This document shows, piece after piece, positions 27,395 through 35,118 of a DNA stretch of 47,608 bases (the stretch's first letter is position 1; the number at the start of each line of letters is the position of its first letter). The notes below the pieces were generated by a model that saw only the letters and a list, made by a program, of their open reading frames with translations, made no database searches and was not told where the DNA came from. Made by a program: the position numbers and the translations under genes. The DNA comes from UBA1723 sp045641625. GTDB taxonomy: Bacteria > Bacteroidota > Bacteroidia > Bacteroidales > Paludibacteraceae. Location: the NCBI GenBank assembly GCA_045641625.1, contig JAZUHH010000065.1:1-47608 (forward strand). Reading direction: 5' to 3'.

Positions 27395-27409
27395 TGGGTT
27401 AAAGTGGAG
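27395..27409 (+). promoter_or_regulatory. Second, inverted pair of MraZ-like boxes
   Basis: The plus strand reads TGGGT-TAAAG-TGGAG, nearly the same as the minus-strand pair at 27238-27252 but facing the other way. It lies beyond the TTATCAACA cluster. It could let MraZ bridge the region or regulate a plus-strand transcript. Confidence 0.45.
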
Positions 27410-27494
27410 TTGATTTTTGCAATTTTAGGGCAAATATAACCTTAACATAACAAACAAAGAACAGAAACGGAATTAGGAAAGCTAAGGAACAAAA

Positions 27495-27614
27495 ATGAGT
27501 TTTACAAAGAGACCTCGGAAAAGGAAAGCAGTCCAAACACAAAAAGGAGAAACGCCAACAAAAAGAAAAAGACCATTCAACGCTTACTCAATTAAGCGTC
27601 AAATAGCCTTTTAG
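27495..27614 (+). CDS. Possible 39-residue very basic peptide
   Basis: The ATG at 27495 opens 39 codons ending in TAG. Thirteen residues are Lys or Arg (TKRPRKRK near the start, KRKRPFNAYSIKRQ near the end) and only one is acidic. The leader holds ACAAAGAAC, also seen before dcw genes, and AAGGA 8 bp ahead of the start. Against it: an A-rich region yields Lys codons by chance, and a 7-bp stem-loop covers its 3' end. No family recognised. Confidence 0.3.
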   Translation: MSFTKRPRKRKAVQTQKGETPTKRKRPFNAYSIKRQIAF

Positions 27615-27677
27615 AGGAAAAACATTTTGTAGAAAGGTATCAAAACTCTTTCATACTCTTCTTCAAAATTATTATTT

Positions 27678-28772
27678 CTACAACCTTGGTATAAGCACCA
27701 AAGTCTTCAGACACATATCAAAGAAGACTAACTTGGACTGGCAGTTTCTGCCGATACTGACAATGGCGTCAGAAAAGATATCCACTATCAGCGGGATTCT
27801 TTCCTCGAACATATAGGGCATGAACTTCGAGACAAAAGTTTTCAGGTCGTCACTCAAATACGAAACTTCGGACGCTCCTAGCTTCAGCATCTGGATCTCT
27901 CGGACAATGTCAATGAAGGACTCGAGCATTCCTATCTGCTCCTTTCGGGACAGCTTGGAAACCTCGTCATTGCTCCATTTCAACATGGAATCCACATCCT
28001 TCATGAAACTCCATCTCATCAGCTGGATAAAAGCCTCGTGATTGCGCTGTAAATCCTCGCTTCCTTCCATCAGGTGCATTGCACTGCACATATCTCCATG
28101 ACAAATACTTGCCACATTATCAGAGGCTTCCGGAATCAGTCTCTTTATATCTGCCTCCGTCAAAGGAGGGAAATAGATACGCTGTAAACGACTGATAACA
28201 GTCTCAAGTATATCATCCGGATGGTCGCTTATGAATATGTATATGTTGGCTCCCTCTGGCTCCTCGATTGTCTTGAGCAGTCTGTTCGCGCACTCCGCAT
28301 TCATCAGTTCCGGGCAAAGGAATATAACAACTCTCTTGCCCCTGGCAGGCTTGTTCTCTACCCTTTCGAGCAAAGAGACTGCCTCCGCATTATATATGCT
28401 AGGCATCTTGCCATCATCGAAAGCATAATTCGTCCAATCGTCCAACGAAAAGAACGGTCTCCGATTATAGAATTCCACGAAAGCCTGCAGATGGTCACGA
28501 CTCAGCCTCTTGTCATTACTATCCTTCTTTATAGTAGGGAACACAAAGAGCAAATCGGGATGAAACAGATTTGACGTCATCTTGCACGAAGGGCACTCTC
28601 CGCATGGCTCGGCATCAAGGCTGTTCTCGCACAGCAACAGCTTCGCAAACTCTATAGCCATATAGAGCTTGCCTACACCTCGCGGTCCCGCAAAAAGCAT
28701 TGCGTGCGGCACCTTGCCATTTCGGTACAGATCAGTCAGTCTTTCCCTTATTTCTTTTTGTATCTGCTTCAT
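27678..28772 (-). CDS. holB: DNA polymerase III subunit delta' (clamp loader)
   Basis: 364 residues of the clamp-loader AAA family. The P-loop GPRGVGKLYMA (about 29) has Leu where Ser/Thr is usual, consistent with delta' not hydrolysing ATP. A Cys cluster (LLCEN...CGECPSCKM, about 48-64) forms the zinc module. EGANIYIFISDHPDDILETVISRLQRIYF (about 175-200) is the sensor-1/arginine-finger region with the conserved SRxQ. It runs toward the dcw control region but is separated from mraZ by 495 bp. Confidence 0.9.
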   Translation of the reverse strand: MKQIQKEIRERLTDLYRNGKVPHAMLFAGPRGVGKLYMAIEFAKLLLCENSLDAEPCGECPSCKMTSNLFHPDLLFVFPTIKKDSNDKRLSRDHLQAFVEFYNRRPFFSLDDWTNYAFDDGKMPSIYNAEAVSLLERVENKPARGKRVVIFLCPELMNAECANRLLKTIEEPEGANIYIFISDHPDDILETVISRLQRIYFPPLTEADIKRLIPEASDNVASICHGDMCSAMHLMEGSEDLQRNHEAFIQLMRWSFMKDVDSMLKWSNDEVSKLSRKEQIGMLESFIDIVREIQMLKLGASEVSYLSDDLKTFVSKFMPYMFEERIPLIVDIFSDAIVSIGRNCQSKLVFFDMCLKTLVLIPRL

Positions 28773-28809
28773 AACAACAATGTATAATTAGCCTTTGACG
28801 GAATCGAGG

Positions 28810-28841
28810 CAAAGATATTACAAATCCACATCACTCGCAAC
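28810..28841 (-). promoter_or_regulatory. Candidate promoter of holB
   Basis: The minus strand has TATCTTTG (28817 to 28810), and 20 bp further upstream GTTG (28841 to 28838), one base off TTTG. It lies 37 bp upstream of the holB start. Confidence 0.5.
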
Positions 28842-28852
28842 TAGGCAATAAA

Positions 28853-28875
28853 AAGAGGTGGAAGATCCACCTCTT
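28853..28875 (-). terminator. Terminator of the coiled-coil protein gene
   Basis: A 9-bp perfect hairpin (AAGAGGTGG/CCACCTCTT, 5-base loop), 14 bp after the stop at 28890, is followed on the minus strand by TTTATTG. Confidence 0.8.
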
Positions 28876-28889
28876 ATCTATTATAGTCA

Positions 28890-31622
28890 TTATTCCTCAG
28901 CGTCGTCAGGACTTGAATCATCGTCATCATCATCCTTGCTTCGGCTTCGGCGCTTTCGTTTTCGTTTCTTTGAAGAACTGTCATCCTCGTCGTCATCAGT
29001 TATTTCCGCATCGTCTTCATCCACATGCTGAGTCATCTCGGTCGGAGCAGCCTCTGCATCCGAATTAGATGTAACTGTCGGGAACAATGGGAATCTGTGC
29101 TTCTTTGACTCCTCCTGGCGAAGACGTTCCTCTTCCTCCTTTCTCAGACGCTCTTCCTCTTCCTTGCGCTGCTCCTCTTCAAGCTTCTTTCGAGTTGCGC
29201 GATCGATACGTTCCTGAAGTTCCTGACGCTGACGCTCCTTTTCTCTTAACTTTCTAGCCTCGTGCTCGCGGTCACTCTCGACCTCAAGGCTGTCAAGAAC
29301 CAACGAAGACGCATCAATAGCCATCTTCAAGCGCTCCAAAGAGTCAGTCAAGAACTCGATGTTCTCGTCAACAGTATCCTGCAAAGAGGCTATCAAAGAA
29401 TCGTAAGGCGAACCGTCTAGCTCCTCGATAATCTTTCGCCTGTTGGACGTATAGAACTTGATGTTTCCGATAGGCTGGTAGTATTCTCCCGTAGGGCGAA
29501 CCTTGGCAACTATCTTGCGCTGTCTGCGGTTCTTGTAAAAGACCTTTATCTCGCCGGTTGACAGATACTCAAGGTTAAGCTCGGTCATGATCGAATCCAC
29601 CAAAGTGTCTATAGGGCCATACTCTTCAGGCAGCAAGTGGGACACAGAGTCAATCACCGTATTGAACAGCACCCTGCGATACTTTGTGTTTCCAACCTGC
29701 TCCATCAGATACTGTGCCACGACACGAGAACTGTCGTTTATGTTATAGAATTTCTTTTTATGGAAATACCTCTGATGCCAGTAGTATAAAAAGAAGTCAT
29801 AGTCATAAATGAAGCGGTACTTGTCCCTTTCGTAATGGACTTCGTTCAGATATCGGCACTTAGGGATTTTCACCTTTATGACAATCTCCTCGCTCTTTCC
29901 TTCCTTCTGTGCCTTCTCAGCAGCCTTCAACTCCTCAATGTTGCGCATTTCCTGCTCAAGCTCAGCAAGCTGTTGTGCCAACAACGAACTGTCCTGAAGC
30001 GCATAGGCACGCAAATCGTCAATGTCGATACTGTCCTCTCCTTCAATGAACTCCTCTTCACTGACTTTTAGGCTTGAGGTATCGCCACTTGAGCTCTCTG
30101 TCCTTTCTATTTCTGTCGGAGCCGATGTTTCATAAGGATTAGCACTTGAACCTGCTGTATCGGCAGCCGCAGCTCGGGCGATAGAGTCAGCACGGGCCGC
30201 TTCAGCCACAGCCTTTTGAGCAGCCTTCTTTCTTCTCTGCAACACAGCCTCGATAGTGGCTCTTGTTGGGTCTATCTTTTCCTCCGGCTCCTGCAAAGGT
30301 GTTTCCTCCGGCAGCTCTCCATTTTCCGGATTCTTGGCGACAACCTGAGGCAGTTTCTTCAGTCTCTTAGTGCTGACACCTACCATTGCTGTGGAGTCTC
30401 CCTCCGCAATAGCCTTTGCCAAAGCATAGTCAGCGCTATCCTGGGCCGCTTTGTCGAATTCCTTCTGGCGGCGGTTCTCTTCGTCAGCTATCGCCTTGTC
30501 CTGAGCCTTTTGGATCTTAGACTTGTTCTTGTATATCTTTTCAGCCTGCTTTCTTGCCTCCTTGACAGCCTCTTCCTGCTTCTTGGCTTCGAGCATGTTG
30601 TGCTCCTGTTTCTTCAGCCTTTCTGCTTCGGCCGCCTTGCGCACAGCCTGAACCGAGTCTCTCTTGGCCTTTAGTTCTGCGTGCTTTTGACGCTGGACTT
30701 CAAGCTCCTCTCGACGTCTTGCTTCCTCCTCACGCTTTTTCTGACGGTTGAGCATTTCCTGCTCCTGACGCTGGCGATGCTTCTCACGCTGCTCGGCCAT
30801 CTTGTCGATTTTGCGCTGACGCTCTTCCTGTTGCTTCTGGATTTTCAATTGGCGTGCTTCTGCCTGCTTTGCTCTGCGCTCAGCCTCTTTCTCTGCCTCA
30901 CGAGCCTTTATTTCGCGCTGTTTCTGTTCCAAAGCCATGCGCTTCTCGCGTTCGCGTTGCTTGGCTTCCATTTCAGCGGCCCTCTTTTGGGCTTCACGCT
31001 CCCTTATGGCAGCTTTGCGCTCTTTTTCCTTCTGCATTTTTGCAGCGCGCATCTCATTCTCAACTCGCTTCTTTTCAGCCCATTTCTCTTTTAGTTCGGC
31101 TTCTTTTTCACGCTCTTTCTGCTTGCGAAGTTCACGCTCCTGTCTTTGCTGCTCTAACTTTTCTGCGGCAATTCGCTTCTGCTCCTCTCTATGTAGTCTT
31201 TGCTGCTCCTCTCGCTCTCTCTGCTGCTCTTTCAAAGCCTCTGAACGACGGGCATTCTCCTCCCTGATACGCTTGATGTTCGCTTCACGCTCTGCTTTGA
31301 GACGCTCTGCTTCACTTGCATATACCGGAGCTTCGGGCTCTGCATTCTCTGATTTAGCTTGGGTATTTGCAGCCTGACGTGATCTTTGGATAGCCTCTAG
31401 CTGAGCACGACGACGTTCGTTTTTCTGTTCTTCACGCTGCTTCTTTTTATCAACAGTCTCTGTATCGACTGAATTTTGATCTGGATCCTGTAGAGAAGAC
31501 TCGTCTTGTGCAAAAACCATAAGAGGCATCTGCACCACGCATAATAAAAATATTGCTAATATCTTGATAAGTCTCCTTAATTCCACTATTCCTAAAAATT
31601 TCCTTCCATACCGCTTTACCAT
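28890..31622 (-). CDS. Large secreted Lys/Glu/Arg-rich coiled-coil protein, hypothetical
   Basis: 910 residues from the ATG at 31622. The frame stays open to an ATG at 31733, but the 31622 start follows a -7 box (31647-31654) by 24 bp and gives a good signal peptide (LIKILAIFLLCVVQMPLMVFAQ). Residues about 58-405 are an almost unbroken Lys/Glu/Arg/Gln/Ala helix, TolA-like, suggesting a long stiff rod. An acidic/Thr/Ser linker follows, then a probable folded domain (about 580-780, starting IVIKVKIPKCRYLNEVHYERDKYRF). After that come a second charged helix (about 780-830) and a tail of alternating acidic and basic runs. No family recognised. It may span the periplasm or attach to the envelope. 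Confidence 0.8.
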   Translation of the reverse strand: MVKRYGRKFLGIVELRRLIKILAIFLLCVVQMPLMVFAQDESSLQDPDQNSVDTETVDKKKQREEQKNERRRAQLEAIQRSRQAANTQAKSENAEPEAPVYASEAERLKAEREANIKRIREENARRSEALKEQQREREEQQRLHREEQKRIAAEKLEQQRQERELRKQKEREKEAELKEKWAEKKRVENEMRAAKMQKEKERKAAIREREAQKRAAEMEAKQREREKRMALEQKQREIKAREAEKEAERRAKQAEARQLKIQKQQEERQRKIDKMAEQREKHRQRQEQEMLNRQKKREEEARRREELEVQRQKHAELKAKRDSVQAVRKAAEAERLKKQEHNMLEAKKQEEAVKEARKQAEKIYKNKSKIQKAQDKAIADEENRRQKEFDKAAQDSADYALAKAIAEGDSTAMVGVSTKRLKKLPQVVAKNPENGELPEETPLQEPEEKIDPTRATIEAVLQRRKKAAQKAVAEAARADSIARAAAADTAGSSANPYETSAPTEIERTESSSGDTSSLKVSEEEFIEGEDSIDIDDLRAYALQDSSLLAQQLAELEQEMRNIEELKAAEKAQKEGKSEEIVIKVKIPKCRYLNEVHYERDKYRFIYDYDFFLYYWHQRYFHKKKFYNINDSSRVVAQYLMEQVGNTKYRRVLFNTVIDSVSHLLPEEYGPIDTLVDSIMTELNLEYLSTGEIKVFYKNRRQRKIVAKVRPTGEYYQPIGNIKFYTSNRRKIIEELDGSPYDSLIASLQDTVDENIEFLTDSLERLKMAIDASSLVLDSLEVESDREHEARKLREKERQRQELQERIDRATRKKLEEEQRKEEEERLRKEEEERLRQEESKKHRFPLFPTVTSNSDAEAAPTEMTQHVDEDDAEITDDDEDDSSSKKRKRKRRSRSKDDDDDDSSPDDAEE

Positions 31623-31646
31623 TTGGGCAAAGTTCGCATAGATATG

Positions 31647-31654
31647 CAAAGATA
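31647..31654 (-). promoter_or_regulatory. Candidate -7 box for the coiled-coil protein gene
   Basis: The minus strand reads TATCTTTG, matching TAnnTTTG. It lies inside the longer form of the open frame, supporting the start at 31622 and not 31733. A TTTG lies upstream, but only 14 bp away. Confidence 0.4.
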
Positions 31655-31748
31655 GAAAAAATGCACAACAAAATAAAAAAATGTGGATTTTTTCTACATG
31701 AGTGAACGATTTTAGCGCACCAGTTCTAAACATTTGTATATTATTTCA

Positions 31749-31756
31749 TAAATTTG
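31749..31756 (+). promoter_or_regulatory. Candidate -7 box for the SDR gene
   Basis: TAAATTTG matches TAnnTTTG, 23 bp upstream of the ATG at 31780. No good TTTG is seen at the standard distance. Confidence 0.35.
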
Positions 31757-31779
31757 CAGAGATTTCAAACTAAGACTAA

Positions 31780-32553
31780 ATGAAACAAGCTGTAATCATA
31801 ACCGGCGCTGCAGGCGGAATTGGGCAGGCATTCGCAAAGGAATATGCCAAAGAATCCGCAACACTCGTCCTTATAGACAGGGACGACAATTCTCTGCAGA
31901 AACTAAAAAGTGAGATGGGGCAAACAGAGGCACTTACCTTATCCATCGACCTTGTTCAGCAGAACTCGACAGAGACAATACTGGACTTCCTAAAGTCCAA
32001 CGGACTAACATGCCGCTCATTGATCCATACTGCCGGAATGTTCAGCTATCAGGACATCGACAAGACTGACGCTAGCAAAATGATGCTGATCCATCATCTT
32101 CACACAACACAGCCACTATGTCTCACTCTTGCGCTTCTCCCTCAAATTGAAGAGGTTGGAGAAGGCGAGATCATTGCAATGTCAAGTTTGGCAAGATACA
32201 CGCCTTTCGCTGGATTGGCAATATACAGCTCAACAAAAGCCTTTATCGGCAATTTCATGAAGGCTCTTCACAACGAAGTTTACAACAAGGGCATAAAAGT
32301 CATGAGCTGTGAGCCTGGTGCTATAGACACCACCCTATACGGACTACCTGACAAATACAGAAAGCTGGCTCTGATGCTTCACGTTTCAAGAACTCCAGAA
32401 AAATTGGCAAAGGACGCTATAAGGAAAGTTCGAAAGGGTAAGACAAACTACACTCCAGGTCTGATCTACAAAGTGATATTGCCTTTGGTCAAGGTCTTGC
32501 CTGATCCATTGATCAGATTCATTGACAAGAAGATTTCAATGTTCAAAAAATAA
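31780..32553 (+). CDS. Short-chain dehydrogenase/reductase
   Basis: 257 residues, classical SDR. TGAAGGIGQAF (about 8) is the NAD(P) glycine-rich motif. HTAG (about 87) replaces NNAG. Ser in MSSLARYT (about 135) and YSSTK (about 149) supply the catalytic Ser, Tyr and Lys. The acid residue after the second strand (LIDRD) favours NAD(H). Substrate unknown. The C-terminal third is hydrophobic and basic, as in SDRs that act on membrane lipids. It is followed after 3 bp by the permease gene, so the two are probably one transcript. Confidence 0.93.
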   Translation: MKQAVIITGAAGGIGQAFAKEYAKESATLVLIDRDDNSLQKLKSEMGQTEALTLSIDLVQQNSTETILDFLKSNGLTCRSLIHTAGMFSYQDIDKTDASKMMLIHHLHTTQPLCLTLALLPQIEEVGEGEIIAMSSLARYTPFAGLAIYSSTKAFIGNFMKALHNEVYNKGIKVMSCEPGAIDTTLYGLPDKYRKLALMLHVSRTPEKLAKDAIRKVRKGKTNYTPGLIYKVILPLVKVLPDPLIRFIDKKISMFKK

Positions 32554-32556
32554 AAA

Positions 32557-33294
32557 GTGGAAGAATATTTGCCTTTCATACTAATGGCTGTTTCTGCTTG
32601 CGGAGCAGGAATAGTGCAGAGAACTACGGGGTTCGGGTTCGGTATATTTCTGATTCCATTGCTTACGCTCATTGGCATTGGCGACTGCTATGCGGAAACC
32701 ATATCTCTTTCGACTATGCTCGCCGCAACACTGAGCCTTGTCACCATCATAAAGCTTAGGGAATATGTGGTCTTGAAAAGGGTTCTGCCTCTACTGTTCA
32801 TCTTCATGCCTATATCCTATTTGGCCGGGAAACACATGCTTTCGATGAAAACGGACACGCTTAAGATTGTGCTGGGACTAACATTGATTGCTCTGTCCGC
32901 CTATTTCACATTCTTTCAGAAGAACATAAAGCTGACCATAAACAAATGGGTGACTTTGGCATGCGGAACAATAAGTGGAATAATGGGAGGAATGTTCTCT
33001 ATGCAGGGGCCTCCACTTGTACTGTACTACCTTGCCACAGAACCGAGCAAGACACACTATATGGCTCAGTGCCAGACCATATTCTTCCTTGGCAACCTGT
33101 TCATGACTTGCCATAGAGCCACAGAAGGCGTCATCACATCAAATGTCCTCAAACTTTACATGATAGCCATATTCGGCACACTGATCGGACTCACAATCGG
33201 AGAAAAGATTTTTGACAAGATTGACACCACTCTTCTGCGCAAGATTGTGTATGCATTCCTTGCTGTTTCGGGAGTGATAATATTGGCAAAATGA
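32557..33294 (+). CDS. TauE/SafE family sulfite exporter-like permease
   Basis: 245 residues with about seven to eight hydrophobic segments. The two half-repeats begin GAGIVQRTTGFGFGIFLIPLL (about 17) and CGTISGIMGGMFSMQGPPLVLYYL (about 136), the typical TauE/SafE pattern. The family exports sulfite or sulfur-containing organic acids; the substrate here is not known. The start is GTG at 32557; the ATG at 32584 would cut the first helix. Coupled to the SDR gene. Confidence 0.88.
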   Translation: MEEYLPFILMAVSACGAGIVQRTTGFGFGIFLIPLLTLIGIGDCYAETISLSTMLAATLSLVTIIKLREYVVLKRVLPLLFIFMPISYLAGKHMLSMKTDTLKIVLGLTLIALSAYFTFFQKNIKLTINKWVTLACGTISGIMGGMFSMQGPPLVLYYLATEPSKTHYMAQCQTIFFLGNLFMTCHRATEGVITSNVLKLYMIAIFGTLIGLTIGEKIFDKIDTTLLRKIVYAFLAVSGVIILAK

Positions 33295-33295
33295 C

Positions 33296-33323
33296 AAAAG
33301 GCACATTTTGAAATGTGCCTTTT
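33296..33323. terminator. Bidirectional terminator between convergent genes
   Basis: A perfect 13-bp hairpin (arms 33296-33308 and 33311-33323) follows the permease stop directly and ends in TTTT on both strands. It serves both the plus-strand permease gene and the minus-strand LRR gene. Confidence 0.9.
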
Positions 33324-33327
33324 ATTT

Positions 33328-34152
33328 TTATTCGAAGAAGATTGATTTTACTATCGTCCAAACAATTAGAATTACCCCATAAAGCATAAATAACACACAA
33401 CCCAAAAGAATAATGTAAAGAGCCCATTCTTCAAACTTATTCCTGAACATCTTGTCATTACTCTTGCCTGTTCTTATATCTTTACCAGACCTTGTTTCCA
33501 CATCAGATTTATTGTCACATTCATCATCTTTCTCATCCCACACTTCTGGTCTTTTATAACCTTGAGGCAACTGCTTTACAATCTTTGCGTTAGGCAGAAC
33601 CTCAGCAATCTCATCTTCGTCCAAATCACAGTGCAAGATAACCTTTTTGATATTGTCACAACCAGCAAAAGCTTGTGGATCAAACCAAATTATTGAAGCG
33701 GGCAGTTCTATCTGCTTCAAACTAGTACAATTTTCAAAGGCATATATTTCTATATCAATGAGTGATTCTGGGAACTTTATGGATTTCAAGCTTTCGCAGT
33801 CACCGAATGTTGACACACATATTCTCTCCAATGTATCTGGAAGAGAAACATTCTCTAAACTTTCGCATCCTGCAAAAGTTGAATCTCCTAATTCTTCATT
33901 TCCTTGAGGCACTGAAATTGACACAAGGCTCTTACAGTCTTTGAAAGCACTTGGCAAAATATCTACACCTGAATCAGGAATTTTCACATCTACCAAGTTC
34001 ACACATCTCTGGAATGCACCAATTGCGATCTCCGTTACTGAATCGGGAATCTCGACGCTTAAAATATCTTCTCTACCACAAAAGCCATTAACACTTGTTG
34101 TACCATCTTGAATAACAAGACGTCCGTTTTCTAGTTTAAAATCGTTAGCCAT
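33328..34152 (-). CDS. BspA-type leucine-rich repeat protein with C-terminal membrane anchor
   Basis: 274 residues. Repeats of about 23 residues of the LRR_5 (BspA/TpLRR) type cover residues 25-180, for example SVEIPDSVTEIAIGAFQRCVNL and NVSLPDTLERICVSTFGDCESL. A polar Asp/Lys linker follows, then one transmembrane helix near the end (about 245-268, WALYIILLGCVLFMLYGVILIVW). There is no N-terminal signal peptide, so the repeats probably face the cytoplasm on a tail anchor. That is unusual, since BspA-type proteins are mostly exported. Its codons are more A/T-rich than the flanking housekeeping genes, possibly reflecting transfer. Function unknown. Confidence 0.85.
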   Translation of the reverse strand: MANDFKLENGRLVIQDGTTSVNGFCGREDILSVEIPDSVTEIAIGAFQRCVNLVDVKIPDSGVDILPSAFKDCKSLVSISVPQGNEELGDSTFAGCESLENVSLPDTLERICVSTFGDCESLKSIKFPESLIDIEIYAFENCTSLKQIELPASIIWFDPQAFAGCDNIKKVILHCDLDEDEIAEVLPNAKIVKQLPQGYKRPEVWDEKDDECDNKSDVETRSGKDIRTGKSNDKMFRNKFEEWALYIILLGCVLFMLYGVILIVWTIVKSIFFE

Positions 34153-34206
34153 AATATTATTAACAAGGAGATTTTGCAGAATCTTAGAAATCTTATCGAG
34201 AAAAAA

Positions 34207-34233
34207 GCACCCGCCACTGAAAGTAGCAGGTGC
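34207..34233 (-). terminator. Terminator of the SH3 protein gene
   Basis: A hairpin with outer arms GCACC/GGTGC and a 3-base loop, followed on the minus strand by TTTTTTC, lies 28 bp after the stop at 34262. Confidence 0.8.
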
Positions 34234-34261
34234 ACATATAATTCCTTGATTTATTCAGAAA

Positions 34262-34492
34262 TTAGAACTTAAGAGCGTCGATATCAGCGTTAGATACCTC
34301 CTTAAGCTTAAGGTAATCAGCAGAAGCGTAAGCTGTCTGACCATTGAAGCTTAGAGTAGCCCAACCGTCCTTAACACCTGAAACCTCAACCTCTGTACCC
34401 TTAGCAAGCTTACCTACGATCTCGCAAGAAGTATTAGGCTCCTTTCTAACGTTCAAGTTAGAAGACTGTGTGTTTACAATATAAATTGCCAT
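34262..34492 (-). CDS. Small bacterial SH3-domain protein
   Basis: 76 residues, one SH3_3-type domain (SNLNVRKEPNTSCEIVGKLAKGTEVEV...GWATLSFNGQTAYASADYLKL) and a short tail. Extracellular SH3_3 domains bind cell-wall peptides, but no signal peptide is present here, so it may be cytoplasmic. Regular, C/T-ending codon use suggests good expression. It stands as a single gene with its own terminator. Confidence 0.85.
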   Translation of the reverse strand: MAIYIVNTQSSNLNVRKEPNTSCEIVGKLAKGTEVEVSGVKDGWATLSFNGQTAYASADYLKLKEVSNADIDALKF

Positions 34493-34527
34493 TGTTTCAA
34501 TAATTTAGTTGTAGTTTAAAATAATAA

Positions 34528-34555
34528 AGAACATTGGAGAAATCTCCAATGTTCT
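34528..34555 (-). terminator. Terminator of the Ala-rich lipoprotein gene
   Basis: A perfect 13-bp hairpin (34528-34540 with 34543-34555), 23 bp after the stop at 34579, is followed on the minus strand by TTATTATTTT. Confidence 0.85.
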
Positions 34556-34578
34556 CCGTACCTTATCAGGATTACTGA

Positions 34579-34953
34579 TTAGTTGTTCTTAGACTTTACA
34601 AGATCAGCGATCTCATTAAAGATAGTCTTGATAAGACCCTGCTCCTCCTCGCTCATATCAGCAGCCTTGCTCTCGAACTGAGTCTTAACCTCTGCAAGCT
34701 TAGCAACTAGAGAAGCAACATCCTCCTTTGTAGCGTTGTTAGCAGCCTCCTTGATTGCAGCTAGAGCTGTATTGATCTCCTGGAAAGCAGCGCTCTCAAC
34801 AACAGCAGCAGCCTGCTCTGCAACGTTCTCTGCAGCGTTCTCTACTGTAGCCTCAACCTGTGCAGCTGACTCCTCAACCTTCTCTGCGCTCTTCTTACAA
34901 GAAGTAGCAAGTAGTGCCAAAGCAGCAGCACTAACGAATAAAATCTTCTTCAT
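34579..34953 (-). CDS. Ala/Glu-rich small lipoprotein, hypothetical
   Basis: 124 residues. The signal peptide ends in a lipobox (LLATSC, Cys19), so the mature protein is lipid-anchored. Residues 22-60 are Ala/Glu/Val-rich and likely helical. The rest (NTALAAIKEAANNATKEDVASLVAKLAEV...) is also predicted helical. Codon use is strongly biased, as in well-expressed genes. A -7-like box TATCTTTG lies at 35019-35026, about 65 bp upstream, without a matching -33. Function unknown. Confidence 0.85.
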   Translation of the reverse strand: MKKILFVSAAALALLATSCKKSAEKVEESAAQVEATVENAAENVAEQAAAVVESAAFQEINTALAAIKEAANNATKEDVASLVAKLAEVKTQFESKAADMSEEEQGLIKTIFNEIADLVKSKNN

Positions 34954-35118
34954 TTCTAAATTAATTTATAAATGTTAACTATTATCAATTTCAAAGCGTT
35001 ATATAGTTATAACGATAGCAAAGATAAGAAATTATGGAAATTCCCATATATTTTGCCGATATTTTTTAAACCAAAATGTAAAAAAAATTGGTCAGTTCGT
35101 CCAAAATATGCCTTAGAG

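Larger units (their letters stand above)
27183..27677. other. 495-bp control region upstream of mraZ
   Basis: The region contains a -7-like box (27211-27218), two inverted pairs of MraZ-type boxes, the TTATCAACA cluster (27261-27325) and a possible 39-codon plus-strand frame (27495-27614). That frame ends in a stem-loop (27580-27599). The last 60 bp before the holB stop are A/T-rich without recognised structure. Confidence 0.7.

Noticed and set aside
30216..31377. Long plus-strand open frames opposite the coiled-coil gene
   Set aside because: They are Leu/Ser/Phe-rich mirror products of Lys/Glu/Arg codon runs on the coding strand, overlap each other in several frames, and show no signal or family features.
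31623..31733. N-terminal extension of the coiled-coil protein to an ATG at 31733
   Set aside because: It would place a second hydrophobic segment ahead of a good signal peptide, and a -7 promoter box lies inside the extension.
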